Below, piece after piece: positions 17,544 to 26,460 of a stretch of 64,000 nucleotides of DNA. This stretch comes from Sphingobium phenoxybenzoativorans. Lineage in GTDB: Bacteria; Pseudomonadota; Alphaproteobacteria; Sphingomonadales; Sphingomonadaceae. The notes beneath the pieces were generated by a model, which had not been told where the DNA came from, ran no database searches, and worked only from the letters and a program-made list of their open reading frames with translations. The translations under genes and the position numbers were made by a program. Positions within the stretch are counted from its first letter, which is position 1. Every line of letters starts with the position of its first letter. Location of the stretch: positions 35,985 to 99,984 of the forward strand of contig NZ_MINO01000013.1 of NCBI RefSeq assembly GCF_001757355.1, read 5' to 3'.

Positions 17544-17921
17544 ATGCCTCAGATCCAACGGGCCAATCGTTCGGCCAAGAGCGAACTTCACCTGGATTAT
17601 CGCCGTGGGAAGGCGCTGACTGATCAGATCAAGACTATCTACGCAAATCTGGACGCCGCCGTCGTCGAGACCCTCCGGCTGAACGCCAATATGATCGAAA
17701 CCGCCCGCGACATCGGACTTGCGCCCGAAAAGGGGCAGAAGCTTTTCAACGGCCTCAACAAATGCGCGTCGACCATGATCGAAAGCCGCGAGGAGTTTAT
17801 CACCGCGCATCGCACGGCGACCGGCATACGCATGCAGACCAATCAGGCGGAAACCGACTGGGGATGCTTGCCCCCGCCGAACAGCCAGGTGAATGAACCG
17901 CATCTGCAGGCTGTGGCATAG
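17544..17921 (+). CDS. Conserved-looking hypothetical helical protein
   Basis: 125 residues, predicted mostly helical (DYRRGKALTDQIKTIYANLD, AAVVETLRLNANMIETARDI), no signal peptide or membrane segment, two cysteines. I do not recognise a family. It sits between the membrane-tethered HTH gene and a small membrane protein on the same strand. The middle segment (GLNKCASTMIESREEFITAH) could form a helical hairpin used for protein contact. Codon usage is like the neighbours, so I take it as a real gene of unknown function. Confidence 0.65.
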   Translation: MPQIQRANRSAKSELHLDYRRGKALTDQIKTIYANLDAAVVETLRLNANMIETARDIGLAPEKGQKLFNGLNKCASTMIESREEFITAHRTATGIRMQTNQAETDWGCLPPPNSQVNEPHLQAVA

Positions 17922-17969
17922 GGGATAATTCGGCTTGACCGGCTCGGCATATCATGGTCCGGTCAAGCC

Positions 17970-18386
17970 GTGATCGTCCCAATCGCTTTCACCATCGCGG
18001 TGGTCGTTTCGTGCCTCTACGCCGCCCTTTATGGCGGGCGGACGGGACGATGGGGCGGCGGCATCCTGCTGTCGACATGGCCCATGTCCTGGGCGCTCAG
18101 CAAATTGATGCCATCCTACGGCAAGGCCATCCCTGTGCTTTTCCTGGTGGATTTGATGGTATTTATCGGCCTGCTGGTCATAGCTCTCCTGAGCACGAGG
18201 CGGTGGCCGATCTGGTGTGCGGCGTTTCAACTCAACACGGTTGCGGCGCACCTCGCCATCATGCTGTCGCCAGTGGTTCTCGGTCAGGCCTATTACGCGA
18301 TGATCAGCATATGGGGCGTACCCATGCTGTTCGTGATGGTGGTCGGCACATTGCTGGACCGTCGCGCCGAACTCAGGCGCGCATAG
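17970..18386 (+). CDS. Small integral membrane protein, unknown function
   Basis: 138 residues with about four hydrophobic helices (IVPIAFTIAVVVSCLYAAL, IPVLFLVDLMVFIGLLVIAL, LNTVAAHLAIMLSPVV, ISIWGVPMLFVMVVGTLL) and a short basic tail (DRRAELRRA). No catalytic or transport motif is visible. It is the third of three closely spaced genes after the tethered HTH regulator and precedes a MarR-like gene by 32 bp. It may be part of the same transcription unit. Confidence 0.72.
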   Translation: MIVPIAFTIAVVVSCLYAALYGGRTGRWGGGILLSTWPMSWALSKLMPSYGKAIPVLFLVDLMVFIGLLVIALLSTRRWPIWCAAFQLNTVAAHLAIMLSPVVLGQAYYAMISIWGVPMLFVMVVGTLLDRRAELRRA

Positions 18387-18418
18387 GCCGGGTCGCCAAA
18401 GTTTAGAAGGATAATGAA

Positions 18419-18928
18419 GTGGATATCGGTAATCCCGCGCAAATTGCGCAGGCCAGAGCGCGTCTGCGCAATTTGCTGGACGATATGGACAGCATCTCGC
18501 GCGAGGGCGGCGATGGCGACCGGCGATCGAAAATCTTCACAGATGGCGAGGGCAGCAATCTGGCGCTTGTCGCGCGCCGGTTGCTGAAGGAAAGCGATCT
18601 GCGGGGCGCGTTTTTCGGTCCCGCATCCTTCTCTGATCCGGCCTGGCATATCCTGCTCGACCTTTTCGTCGCCGCGGCCGAAAGGAAACGGGTGTCCGTC
18701 AGCAGTCTCTGCGTTGCCGCGCGGGTGCCCTCCAGCACGGCGCTGCGCTGGATCAAACATCTGACTGACGCGGGATTGATCGGCCGCACTGCCGACCATG
18801 AAGACCGCAGGCGCTTTTTCATCCACATTGAGCCACAGGCATTTGCCGATATGGCTGCCTATCTTGCCCGCATTTCCGGCGGAACTGCGCCAGTCACTCA
18901 GGAAATGGCGGCTCCCCGCCAAGGCTGA
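18419..18928 (+). CDS. MarR-like winged-helix regulator
   Basis: 169 residues from a GTG start. The C-terminal two thirds reads as a winged helix: LLDLFVAAAERKRVSVSSLC, then VPSSTALRWIKHLTDAGLIG (recognition helix) and a wing at RTADHEDRRRFFIHIEPQA. The N-terminal 60 residues are helical, possibly for dimerisation. The final 35 bp overlap the 3' end of a small antisense-oriented gene. The wing sequence DHEDRRRFF matches the MarR-type wing well. Targets unknown. Confidence 0.78.
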   Translation: MDIGNPAQIAQARARLRNLLDDMDSISREGGDGDRRSKIFTDGEGSNLALVARRLLKESDLRGAFFGPASFSDPAWHILLDLFVAAAERKRVSVSSLCVAARVPSSTALRWIKHLTDAGLIGRTADHEDRRRFFIHIEPQAFADMAAYLARISGGTAPVTQEMAAPRQG

Positions 18929-19106
18929 TGATCGCGAGGCTCAGATGCGATGCCGCCAGATGTTCGCCCATGCTGTCCAGCATGGCCAGGGCGTCGAGCA
19001 TCAATGCTATCGCCTCCGCCCGCCGGGCGATGTCCGCCACTTCCGGCTTCGCGCCGCCTGCGGTGTCGTTCGATATTGCCATCCCCACCATTTGGCGGAA
19101 CTCCAT
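18894..19106 (-). CDS. Small conserved-looking hypothetical protein
   Basis: 70 residues. The C-terminal half (DALAMLDSMGEHLAASHLSL, followed by AIISLG) fits a pattern I associate with very short sphingomonad proteins in which an Asp-x-x-Gly helix is followed by an A-A-x-H-L helix. No domain with known activity. It converges on the MarR-like gene and the two overlap by 35 bp at their 3' ends. The start may be the ATG at 19106 or an internal one (MVGMAIS). Moderate confidence that it is real. Confidence 0.5.
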   Translation of the reverse strand: MEFRQMVGMAISNDTAGGAKPEVADIARRAEAIALMLDALAMLDSMGEHLAASHLSLAIISLGGEPPFPE

Positions 19107-19562
19107 GGTCGCTGACGCCGGATGGGGAAGGCGTTGTGCGCCGGACCGGTTTCCGAGTCATCTTTGGTATCCTTATAGTGCGCAAGAACCATGTCGGCGC
19201 GCCGAAAGCAATGAGACGATGGTCGACGTCGCAAACTGGGTCACTATTGCCGCCCTGCTTGCGCCGTATGCGTAAGTGAAGGTCTTTAGGAAAGGATAGA
19301 TGATTGCGTTCCTGATCTTGACGCCAGCCAGCGTTTGGACCGGGCGCGGCGGGCGGGTGAAACGGAACAGCTATCTGAACGCGCCAATGCCTGTATAGTC
19401 TCTGCCTGACGGCAGCGTCAGTCGCAGGCGGCATGGCCTTTCATAGTAACACCCATGACCGCCGTCAGAGCCGGATCGGATTGACGAACAGATAAAGCGC
19501 ATTGCTGACAATAGTTTAACCAGTATGGTGAGTGCTGCAGGCGAGCGAATGGAGCAACGGCC
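19107..19562. other. 456-bp intergenic region without a supported gene
   Basis: I find no convincing long reading frame. A 32-codon frame (ATG at 19301, after AGGAAAGGATAG) has a good ribosome-binding site but unremarkable sequence. Just before the amidohydrolase, an unassigned open stretch reads RIDEQIKRIADNSLTSMVSA and ends in a TGA that overlaps the amidohydrolase ATG; it could be a remnant or leader peptide. The promoter of the amidohydrolase presumably lies here, but I cannot place it. Confidence 0.4.
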
Positions 19563-20849
19563 ATGACAAAATATCCCATAAAAGCCGTTGTGGCCGCGAT
19601 GGCGGTAGCCCTGGTTTGCGGCCCCGCCTTTGCCGAAACACAGTATGTGCGGGCAGGCAGGATGGTCGACACGGAAAAGGGAGAGGTTCTGACCGACCGC
19701 CTTATCCGTATTGACGATGGCCGTATCGTTTCCGTTACGCCCTATGCGCCTCCGCCTGCAGGGGCGAAGCTTGTCGACTGGTCCGCCTTTACCGTGTTGC
19801 CCGGTCTGATCGATATGCACACGCATCTTGCCGATTGGGGGCAGACGAACAACGTCGCGGAGCCGTTGCTCCACAGCCAGCAGGAAATCGCCTATGTCGG
19901 CGTCCGCAATGCGCGCGCCACGTTGATGGCGGGCTTTACGACGGTGCATGATGTGGGCTGTTTCCGGGCGTTCAGCGATGTGGAGCTGCGCAACGCGATC
20001 AACCGGGGCGACGTAGTGGGACCGCGAATGAATGTGGTCGGCGCCTATATCACCGTTCCGGGCGGCGGCGGTGAGGTGACTGGTTTCGCCCCGGACGTGA
20101 AAATTCCCGACGATATGCGCGTGGGTGTCGTTACCAATGCCAATGATACGCGGCTGAAGATCAATTATCTGTTCCGGCATGGCGTTAATTCGATCAAGCT
20201 GATCGCCACCGGGGCGGTTCTTGCGGAAGGAACCGAACCTGGCGTGCAGGAACTGACGGACGAGGAGATGCGCGCGGCCGTTGACGCCACGAGGGCGAAT
20301 GGCGGCTGGGTTACTGCCCATGCGCATGGGGCGGAAGGTATCAAGGCCGCCATCCGTGCAGGCGTCCGCGCAATCGAACATGCGTCGCTGATCGACGATG
20401 AGGGGATCGCTCTGGCAAAAGCCAAGGGCGTGTTTCTCGACATGGATGTCTATAATGGCGACTATATCAATGAGATCGGCGCCAAAGAGGGGTGGCCGGA
20501 GGATCATCTCCGCAAAAATCGGGAAACCACCGATGCGCAGCGAGAGGGATTCCGCAAGGCTGTGAAGGCTGGCGTGAAGATCAGCTTCGGCACGGATGCC
20601 GGCGTCTATCCGCACGGCCTGAATGCCCGGCAGTTCAAATATATGGTCCGGTACGGCATGACGCCGATGCAGGCGATCCAGGCGGCGACGGTGGTAGCGG
20701 CGGAGCTGCTGGAGTGGTCCGCCGATGTGGGAGCGATCGCGCCTGGCCGCTATGCCGATATGATTGCCGTCGCCGCCGATCCTTTGGCGGATGTCGGCGC
20801 GCTCGAACATGTCGATCATGTCATGAAGGGCGGTGAAGTGGTGCGCTGA
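19563..20849 (+). CDS. Exported amidohydrolase (imidazolonepropionase/Xaa-Pro-dipeptidase-like subgroup)
   Basis: 428 residues. A signal peptide (KAVVAAMAVALVCGPAFAE) leads into a complete metal-dependent TIM-barrel amidohydrolase. Metal ligands are visible: HxH at His86 and His88 in GLIDMHTHLAD, the probable carbamylated Lys in SIKLIATGAV, His in VTAHAHGAEG and AIEHASLID, and the catalytic Asp in SFGTDAGVYPHG. Relatives hydrolyse N-acyl or peptide-like bonds, some acting as Xaa-dipeptidases. Export implies periplasmic hydrolysis of a small amide or dipeptide. It stands alone: the next gene is on the opposite strand. Confidence 0.88.
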   Translation: MTKYPIKAVVAAMAVALVCGPAFAETQYVRAGRMVDTEKGEVLTDRLIRIDDGRIVSVTPYAPPPAGAKLVDWSAFTVLPGLIDMHTHLADWGQTNNVAEPLLHSQQEIAYVGVRNARATLMAGFTTVHDVGCFRAFSDVELRNAINRGDVVGPRMNVVGAYITVPGGGGEVTGFAPDVKIPDDMRVGVVTNANDTRLKINYLFRHGVNSIKLIATGAVLAEGTEPGVQELTDEEMRAAVDATRANGGWVTAHAHGAEGIKAAIRAGVRAIEHASLIDDEGIALAKAKGVFLDMDVYNGDYINEIGAKEGWPEDHLRKNRETTDAQREGFRKAVKAGVKISFGTDAGVYPHGLNARQFKYMVRYGMTPMQAIQAATVVAAELLEWSADVGAIAPGRYADMIAVAADPLADVGALEHVDHVMKGGEVVR

Positions 20850-20865
20850 CCGTGGCGGGCAGCCG

Positions 20866-21276
20866 TCAAGAAAAGCGTTTTAACAGGGTGAGCAGGCTGT
20901 CGACGCCCTGACGCGACCCCGCCTGATGATGCGCCATCGCCTTATCCAGAACCTTTTCGACAAAAGCGGATTCGCCTTCAAAGGCGAGCGCCCAGCCGCC
21001 GAACTGCCTTTCATTGAGAACCCTGACGCTTAACGTCGTCACATTCCTGTGCCGCGCATCATTCCTGATGCTGGCTTGCAGCGCCGAAATGCTGTCGAAT
21101 GGCCCTTCCAGAAATTGCACGAACCGCGTCCCGGAAAAGAGCAGTGCTCCTGTGACGTCCAGTGTCGCATTACGCGAACGCGAGACTTTGACGATTGCTT
21201 CTATTGCGGAAGGCGTCTCGCCGAAACTCAAGGTGCTTTCGCTGATATACAGCCATGAATTCAGACCGGTGCGCAT
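20866..21276 (-). CDS. BLUF-domain blue-light photoreceptor
   Basis: 136 residues from the ATG at 21276; a longer reading would overlap the divergent receiver gene. The whole protein is a BLUF domain, which binds FAD and senses blue light. Expected residues: Tyr10 in WLYISES, Asn36 in SRSRNAT, Gln54 in RFVQFLEGPF, and Trp95 in GGWALAF. Spacings Asn-Gln (18) and Gln-Trp (41) equal those in AppA. The position of the conserved Met two residues after Trp is Leu97. About 35 C-terminal residues follow and probably form the capping helices; there is no output domain. A stand-alone receiver gene lies divergent 130 bp away. Confidence 0.9.
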   Translation of the reverse strand: MRTGLNSWLYISESTLSFGETPSAIEAIVKVSRSRNATLDVTGALLFSGTRFVQFLEGPFDSISALQASIRNDARHRNVTTLSVRVLNERQFGGWALAFEGESAFVEKVLDKAMAHHQAGSRQGVDSLLTLLKRFS

Positions 21277-21406
21277 GGCGGCACCATAATAGTCGAGATC
21301 AATAAATCCAGATCGGTCTGCCTTACGACGAATGTCTAATTGCCTCTTTTTTTGCAACGCAGCATTCGCACAATGGTTAACGCCATCGTAACGCGGAAGG
21401 GGCGAG

Positions 21407-21883
21407 ATGCGGTTGATAAGGGTCATGACAATCGACGATTGCGCCGTCGCCCGGCATATGGTGAAGCTGCTCCTCGCCGATCAGCGCGGCATCGAAGTCG
21501 TGGCGGAAGCCGCGTCCTTCGAGGAGGCTTCCGCCACGCTTGCTGGGAAGCAAATTGATGTCATTACCCTCGACCTCAATTTGCCCGACGCCGCCGGGCT
21601 TCCCCTGATCGAGAAATTCACATCGGCCGTGCGCGGGATCGTCGTCATTTCGGGAAATGCTGAACAGCATGCGGACGCTCTGAAGCTGGGCGCGGTCGCA
21701 TGCCTTGAAAAGTCCCGGATCGTGGATGAGAAGGCGCGGCTGGTGCGCTCCATTCATCAGGCCGCCAAGAAGCGCGGACCAGCAAAGCGGTTTCCCGTCC
21801 TTGGACGTCAGGCGGTGCGGGACGCATTCTCTGGCTGGAATGGTCTGGTTGCGTCTGCAAAAGGCGGCGGCTTGCTGAAATAA
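21407..21883 (+). CDS. Receiver-domain protein with short C-terminal extension
   Basis: 158 residues. Receiver features: acidic pair in VMTIDDCAV, phospho-acceptor Asp56 in VITLDLNLPDAAG, Ser in IVVISGNAE and Lys in CLEKSRIVD. It resembles the receiver of CheB more than CheY but lacks the methylesterase domain; the last 35 residues are basic and Gly-rich. No kinase is adjacent. It is divergent from the BLUF gene and shares a 130-bp intergenic region, so the two may be co-regulated (inference). Confidence 0.85.
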   Translation: MRLIRVMTIDDCAVARHMVKLLLADQRGIEVVAEAASFEEASATLAGKQIDVITLDLNLPDAAGLPLIEKFTSAVRGIVVISGNAEQHADALKLGAVACLEKSRIVDEKARLVRSIHQAAKKRGPAKRFPVLGRQAVRDAFSGWNGLVASAKGGGLLK

Positions 21884-22040
21884 TATCCTTTAATCTCCAC
21901 GACGCATCAGGCGCACGTCCCATTCCGTTACGCGCGCCCGGTTCTGTCCCGCCCCATATCTTCCACTATCTGGACAGCCGGTTTCAAAGGCGTATAGCCC
22001 CGCCCAACGCACATGCAGCAGAGCGAGGGATTCCGGCCTT

Positions 22041-23561
22041 ATGACCGTCATCAAGGAAGCCGACCTGATCGAGAGCGTCGCCGACGCGCTTCAGTTCATC
22101 TCCTACTATCACCCGATGGACTATATCCGGGCGCTGGGTGAGGCCTATGAGGCGGAACAGTCGCCCGCCGCCAAGGACGCCATCGCGCAGATTCTGACCA
22201 ACAGCCGCATGTGCGCGGAGGGGCATCGCCCGATCTGTCAGGACACCGGCATCGTCAACGTCTTCGTAAAATGGGGCATGGACTGCCGCATGGACGTGAC
22301 GTCCAAGTCGCTTCAGGAGATCGTCGATGAGGGCGTGCGCCGCGCCTATCTCCACCCGGAGAACAAGCTGCGCGCCTCGGTTCTTGCTGACCCGGCCTTC
22401 ACCCGCCGCAATACGAAGGATAACACGCCGTCGGTCCTGCATGTCGAGATGGTGCCGGGCTCCAAGGTGACTGTCGATGTCGCGGCCAAGGGCGGCGGGT
22501 CGGAGAACAAGTCCAAGTTCAAGATGATGAACCCCAGCGACTCGATCGTTGACTGGGTGCTGGAGATGATCCCGCAGATGGGCGCAGGCTGGTGCCCGCC
22601 CGGCATGTTGGGCATCGGCATTGGCGGCACGGCCGAACATTGCGTCCACCTCGCCAAAAAGGCGCTGATGGAGCCGATCAATATGGGCCAGCTCAAGCAG
22701 CGCGGTCCGCAGAACGATATCGAGAAGCTGCGCATCGAGATTTTCGACAAGGTGAACGCGCTCGGCATCGGCGCGCAGGGTCTGGGCGGTCTGTCCACCA
22801 TTCTCGACGTCAAGATCATGGACGCGCCCTGCCATGCGGCGGGCAAGCCGGTCGCAATGATCCCCAACTGCGCCGCCACCCGCCACGCCCATTTCACGCT
22901 CGACGGCTCCGGCCCCGCCTATCTGGAGGCGCCCAAGCTCAGCGAATGGCCGGACGTCAACTGGACGCCGGACAAGGCGGCGATCCGCGTCGATCTCGAC
23001 ACGCTGACGCCGGAAGTCGTGCAGAGCTGGAAGCATGGCGACCGCCTGCTGCTGAACGGCAAGATGCTCACCGGCCGCGATGCCGCGCACAAGCGGATCA
23101 AGGACATGCTGGACGCGGGCGAGCCGCTGCCGGTCGAGTTCGCCGGGCGCGTCATCTATTATGTTGGCCCGGTCGATCCGGTGGGTGAGGAAGTGGTCGG
23201 CCCCGCCGGTCCCACCACCGCGACGCGCATGGACAAGTTCACACGCATGATGCTGGAGCAGAACCTCCTCGCCATGGTCGGCAAGGCCGAGCGCGGCCCG
23301 ATGGCGATTGACGCGATCCGCGACCATAAGTCCGCCTATCTGATGGCGGTCGGCGGCGCGGCCTATCTGGTGGCGAAGGCGATCAAGGGCAGCAAGGTCG
23401 TCGGCTTCCATGACCTCGGCATGGAGGCGATCTATGAGTTTGAGGTGCAGGACATGCCCGTCACCGTCGCGGTGGATAGCGCGGGTGAGAGCGTCCACCA
23501 TCTCGCGCCTCTCGTTTGGCGGGACAAGATCAAGAAGGAAAAGCTGCTCGAAGGCGCATAA
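22041..23561 (+). CDS. fumA: Class I (iron-sulfur) fumarate hydratase
   Basis: 506 residues, the full length of the fused alpha-beta class I enzyme. It interconverts fumarate and malate in the TCA cycle using a [4Fe-4S] cluster. The N-terminal alpha part contains HRPICQDTGIVNVF with the first cluster Cys, and further cluster cysteines are in the GWCPPGMLGIGIGGTAEHC region and in the stretch with PNCAATRHAHF. The C-terminal beta part carries GPAGPTTATRMDKF. Oxygen sensitivity is a family property. A DMT-type exporter follows after 18 bp. Confidence 0.93.
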   Translation: MTVIKEADLIESVADALQFISYYHPMDYIRALGEAYEAEQSPAAKDAIAQILTNSRMCAEGHRPICQDTGIVNVFVKWGMDCRMDVTSKSLQEIVDEGVRRAYLHPENKLRASVLADPAFTRRNTKDNTPSVLHVEMVPGSKVTVDVAAKGGGSENKSKFKMMNPSDSIVDWVLEMIPQMGAGWCPPGMLGIGIGGTAEHCVHLAKKALMEPINMGQLKQRGPQNDIEKLRIEIFDKVNALGIGAQGLGGLSTILDVKIMDAPCHAAGKPVAMIPNCAATRHAHFTLDGSGPAYLEAPKLSEWPDVNWTPDKAAIRVDLDTLTPEVVQSWKHGDRLLLNGKMLTGRDAAHKRIKDMLDAGEPLPVEFAGRVIYYVGPVDPVGEEVVGPAGPTTATRMDKFTRMMLEQNLLAMVGKAERGPMAIDAIRDHKSAYLMAVGGAAYLVAKAIKGSKVVGFHDLGMEAIYEFEVQDMPVTVAVDSAGESVHHLAPLVWRDKIKKEKLLEGA

Positions 23562-23579
23562 CGCCGGGGCGACCGCCGG

Positions 23580-24503
23580 GTGATCACATCTCCCATCTGG
23601 CTGCCCGCCACGCTGTTCGCTGGGGCGGTGCAGGCGTGGCGGACGGCGCTGCAGAAACGTGTCAGCCAGAATCTGTCCGTCAATGCGGCGGGACTGGTGC
23701 GCTATCTATATGGTTTGCCCTTCGCATTCCTGATGCTTGGCCTATACCAATGGGCGTTCGCGCCCTCCGCCTTCCCAGCGCTTGGGCGGTTGTTCCCGCT
23801 CTTTTGCGCCGCCGGCGGCCTTGCGCAGATTATCGCGACGAATTTGTTGTTGATGGCGTTCAATCATCGCAACTTTGTCGTCGGCACCGCCTATTCCAAG
23901 ACGGAGGCTGTGCAGGGCGCGATCCTCTCCTTCCTGCTGCTTGGCGAAACGCTGAGCGCGCTGAGCTGGGTTGGCATCTTGTGCGGCGTTGCAGGCGTGA
24001 TGATCCTGTCGACCGGCGGCAAGCGAATGGAGCCGGCTGATTTCGTGCGCGCGCTCGGCAAGCCCTCCGCCCTGTGCGGAATCGCTTCGGGCCTTTTCTT
24101 CGCCCTGACAGCCATCGGCATACGGCGCGCGACGCAGGAGGTGGCCACGCCCGACCATATCCGGGCCGCGCTGATCGTCCTGTGCTGCACCATTACGATG
24201 CAGACGGTGATGCAGGGCGTCTGGCTGTTCTGGCGCGAGAGGGAACAGGTTTCGCGGATATTCCTCACCTGGCGCTCGTCCGGTCAGGTCGGCTTTTTGG
24301 CGTCGCTCGGTTCTGCCTGCTGGTTCACGGGGTTCGCCACAGCGCCTGTCGCGCTGGTGCGGATCGTGGGGCAGGTGGAGGTGATCTTCACCCTCGCTTT
24401 CTCGCATTTCTACCTGCGGGAGAAGATGCGGGGCAGCGAAGTGTCGGGCCTGCTCCTCATCGCAATGGGTGTCATACTGGCGCTTGCCGGAACGATGCCC
24501 TGA
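23580..24503 (+). CDS. EamA/DMT-superfamily transporter
   Basis: 307 residues from a GTG start, with about ten hydrophobic helices arranged as two EamA repeats; the second repeat ends SGLLLIAMGVILALAG. Family members export metabolites such as amino acids or import nucleotide sugars. Residues like NHRNFVVGTAYSKTEAVQGA in the first repeat are typical of the drug/metabolite group. The substrate cannot be assigned. Its 18-bp distance from the fumarase gene suggests cotranscription, without proving a shared role. Confidence 0.85.
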   Translation: MITSPIWLPATLFAGAVQAWRTALQKRVSQNLSVNAAGLVRYLYGLPFAFLMLGLYQWAFAPSAFPALGRLFPLFCAAGGLAQIIATNLLLMAFNHRNFVVGTAYSKTEAVQGAILSFLLLGETLSALSWVGILCGVAGVMILSTGGKRMEPADFVRALGKPSALCGIASGLFFALTAIGIRRATQEVATPDHIRAALIVLCCTITMQTVMQGVWLFWREREQVSRIFLTWRSSGQVGFLASLGSACWFTGFATAPVALVRIVGQVEVIFTLAFSHFYLREKMRGSEVSGLLLIAMGVILALAGTMP

Positions 24504-24626
24504 ACCATCTTCCTGTGTCTGCGCATAATGCTAGGGTTTTGCGCAGAAATGGTCTAAGGGGCCGCATCGCGCGGACCATGTGGTTCGCCGCCCGCTGCTC
24601 ACGAGCAGCCATATCATTGAGAGTTC

Positions 24627-26447
24627 ATGTCTTTTAACAGCCTCCCCACGCTTCTGTCCGAAGCGCTTTCCGCCCGTGGTTATGCCGCGCCCACACCGGT
24701 TCAGGCCGCCGTGCTGGAACCGGAAGCCATCGGCCGCGACCTTATCGTTTCCGCCCAGACCGGGTCGGGCAAGACCGTCGCTTTCGGCCTCGCTTTATCC
24801 GGCGAATTGCTCAATGCGGAGGGGTTCGCAATGCCGACCCGCCTGCCGCTGGCGATCATCATCGCGCCGACCCGCGAACTGGCCTTGCAGGTCAGCCGGG
24901 AGTTGATCTGGCTCTATGGCCCGACCGGCGCGCGCATCGCCACCTGCGTCGGCGGCATGGATGCTTCCAAGGAGCGCCGCAATCTGGCGCAGGGCGCGCA
25001 GATCGTCGTCGGCACGCCCGGCCGCCTGCGCGACCATCTGGAGCGCGGCGCGCTCGACCTGTCGGAACTGCGCGCGGCCGTGCTCGATGAGGCCGACGAA
25101 ATGCTCGACATGGGCTTTCGCGAGGATCTTGAGGAAATATTGGATGCGACGCCGGAGGGGCGGCGCACGTTGCTATTCTCCGCGACCATGCCCAAGCCGA
25201 TCGTGGCGCTGGCCAAGCGTTACCAGCAGGATGCGCTGCGCATCTCTACGGTCGGCGAAGACCGGGGCCATGGCGATATCAGCTACCAGGCGGTAACGGT
25301 CGCGCCCGCCGACATCGAAAATGCCGTCGTCAACCTGCTCCGCTTTCATGAAGCGGAGACCGCGATCCTGTTCTGCGCCACCCGCGACAATGTCCGCCAC
25401 CTGCATGCCGGCCTTACCGAGCGTGGTTTCCAAGCTGTTGCCCTGTCCGGCGAGCATAGCCAGAATGAGCGCAACGCCGCGCTCCAGGCTCTGCGCGACC
25501 GTCGCGCCCGCGTCTGCGTCGCCACCGATGTCGCGGCGCGCGGCATCGATCTGCCGACCCTCAGCCTTGTCGTCCATGTTGAGTTGCCGCGCGATGCCGA
25601 AACGCTGCAGCATCGCTCCGGCCGCACCGGCCGCGCAGGCAAGAAGGGGACGGCCGTGCTGCTGGTTCCCTATCCTCGCCGGAAACGCGTCGAGTCCATG
25701 CTGCGCGGCGCGAAGATCAATGCCGAATGGATTCAGCCGCCCACGGCGGACGATATTCGCCGCAACGATCGTGAGCGTCTGATGGCTGCTCTGCTGGAGC
25801 CTGTCGAGGTGGATGACGAGGATCGCGCGCTGGCGCAGCGTCTGCTGACCGAGCGCAGCCCGGAGGAGATCGCCGCCGCGCTCGTCCGCGCGCACCGCGC
25901 TAGCATGCCGGCGCCGGAGGAAATGCTGGAAGCCAGCGCCGCCCCCCGCCGGGATGGGCCGCGTCCTGGTTTTGAGGATACCGTCTGGTTCCGCATGAAT
26001 ATCGGTCGCCGCGACAATGCCGATCCGCGCTGGATATTGCCGCTGCTCTGCCGCCGCGGCCACATCACGCGTAGCGAGATTGGCGCGATCCGCCTCGCTC
26101 AGTCGGAAACGCTGTTCGAGGTGCCTCGTCAGGTCGCCGCGCGCTTCATGGACGCGGTGAAGCGCACCGTGGCGGATGACCCGGATGGCGAGGGGCTGAT
26201 CGCCATTGAACCGATCCAGGGCACGCCGCGCGATGAGGCGAAGCATAATCGCCGCAATGACCGTCGCGCCAATGACGGTCCGCCGCCCAAGCGCTATGAC
26301 GCCAAGCCTGCGGGGCGCAAAACGCTGGGCGCCAAGCCCTTCGGCGGCCCGGGCGGCGGCAAGCCCGGCGGTGGGCGGCCGTTCAAGGGCAAACCCGGCG
26401 GCGTCAAGCCGTTTGCGGGCAAGCCTCGGAACAACCGGCCGGGATAA
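24627..26447 (+). CDS. DEAD-box RNA helicase, DbpA/DeaD-like
   Basis: 606 residues. All helicase motifs are present: Q-motif region (ARGYAAPTPVQAAVL), Walker A AQTGSGKT, PTRELALQ, GTPGRLRDH, DEAD in VLDEADEMLDMGF (about residue 155), SAT, and HRSGRTGRAGKKG. A DbpA-type RNA-binding domain follows (about 450-520, VWFRMNIGRRDNADPRWILP), which in DbpA and DeaD directs the enzyme to rRNA. The tail is Gly/Lys/Pro-rich (GGPGGGKPGGGRPFKGK), typical of a disordered RNA-binding extension. Likely role: ribosome assembly or cold adaptation. DbpA specificity (23S hairpin 92) is not proven. Confidence 0.93.
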   Translation: MSFNSLPTLLSEALSARGYAAPTPVQAAVLEPEAIGRDLIVSAQTGSGKTVAFGLALSGELLNAEGFAMPTRLPLAIIIAPTRELALQVSRELIWLYGPTGARIATCVGGMDASKERRNLAQGAQIVVGTPGRLRDHLERGALDLSELRAAVLDEADEMLDMGFREDLEEILDATPEGRRTLLFSATMPKPIVALAKRYQQDALRISTVGEDRGHGDISYQAVTVAPADIENAVVNLLRFHEAETAILFCATRDNVRHLHAGLTERGFQAVALSGEHSQNERNAALQALRDRRARVCVATDVAARGIDLPTLSLVVHVELPRDAETLQHRSGRTGRAGKKGTAVLLVPYPRRKRVESMLRGAKINAEWIQPPTADDIRRNDRERLMAALLEPVEVDDEDRALAQRLLTERSPEEIAAALVRAHRASMPAPEEMLEASAAPRRDGPRPGFEDTVWFRMNIGRRDNADPRWILPLLCRRGHITRSEIGAIRLAQSETLFEVPRQVAARFMDAVKRTVADDPDGEGLIAIEPIQGTPRDEAKHNRRNDRRANDGPPPKRYDAKPAGRKTLGAKPFGGPGGGKPGGGRPFKGKPGGVKPFAGKPRNNRPG

Positions 26448-26460
26448 AAGCATATCCATA

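Noticed and set aside
19301..19399. 32-codon frame with a good ribosome-binding site upstream of the amidohydrolase
   Set aside because: Sequence has no recognisable feature and no evidence of conservation is available; listed only as part of the intergenic region.
19371..20819. Long minus-strand frame opposite the exported amidohydrolase
   Set aside because: The plus strand carries all metal-ligand motifs; the minus-strand translation is His/Arg-rich with no domain.
21984..23501. Long minus-strand frame opposite class I fumarase
   Set aside because: Fumarase is unmistakable on the plus strand; the antisense product is compositionally odd (Asp/His/Arg-rich).
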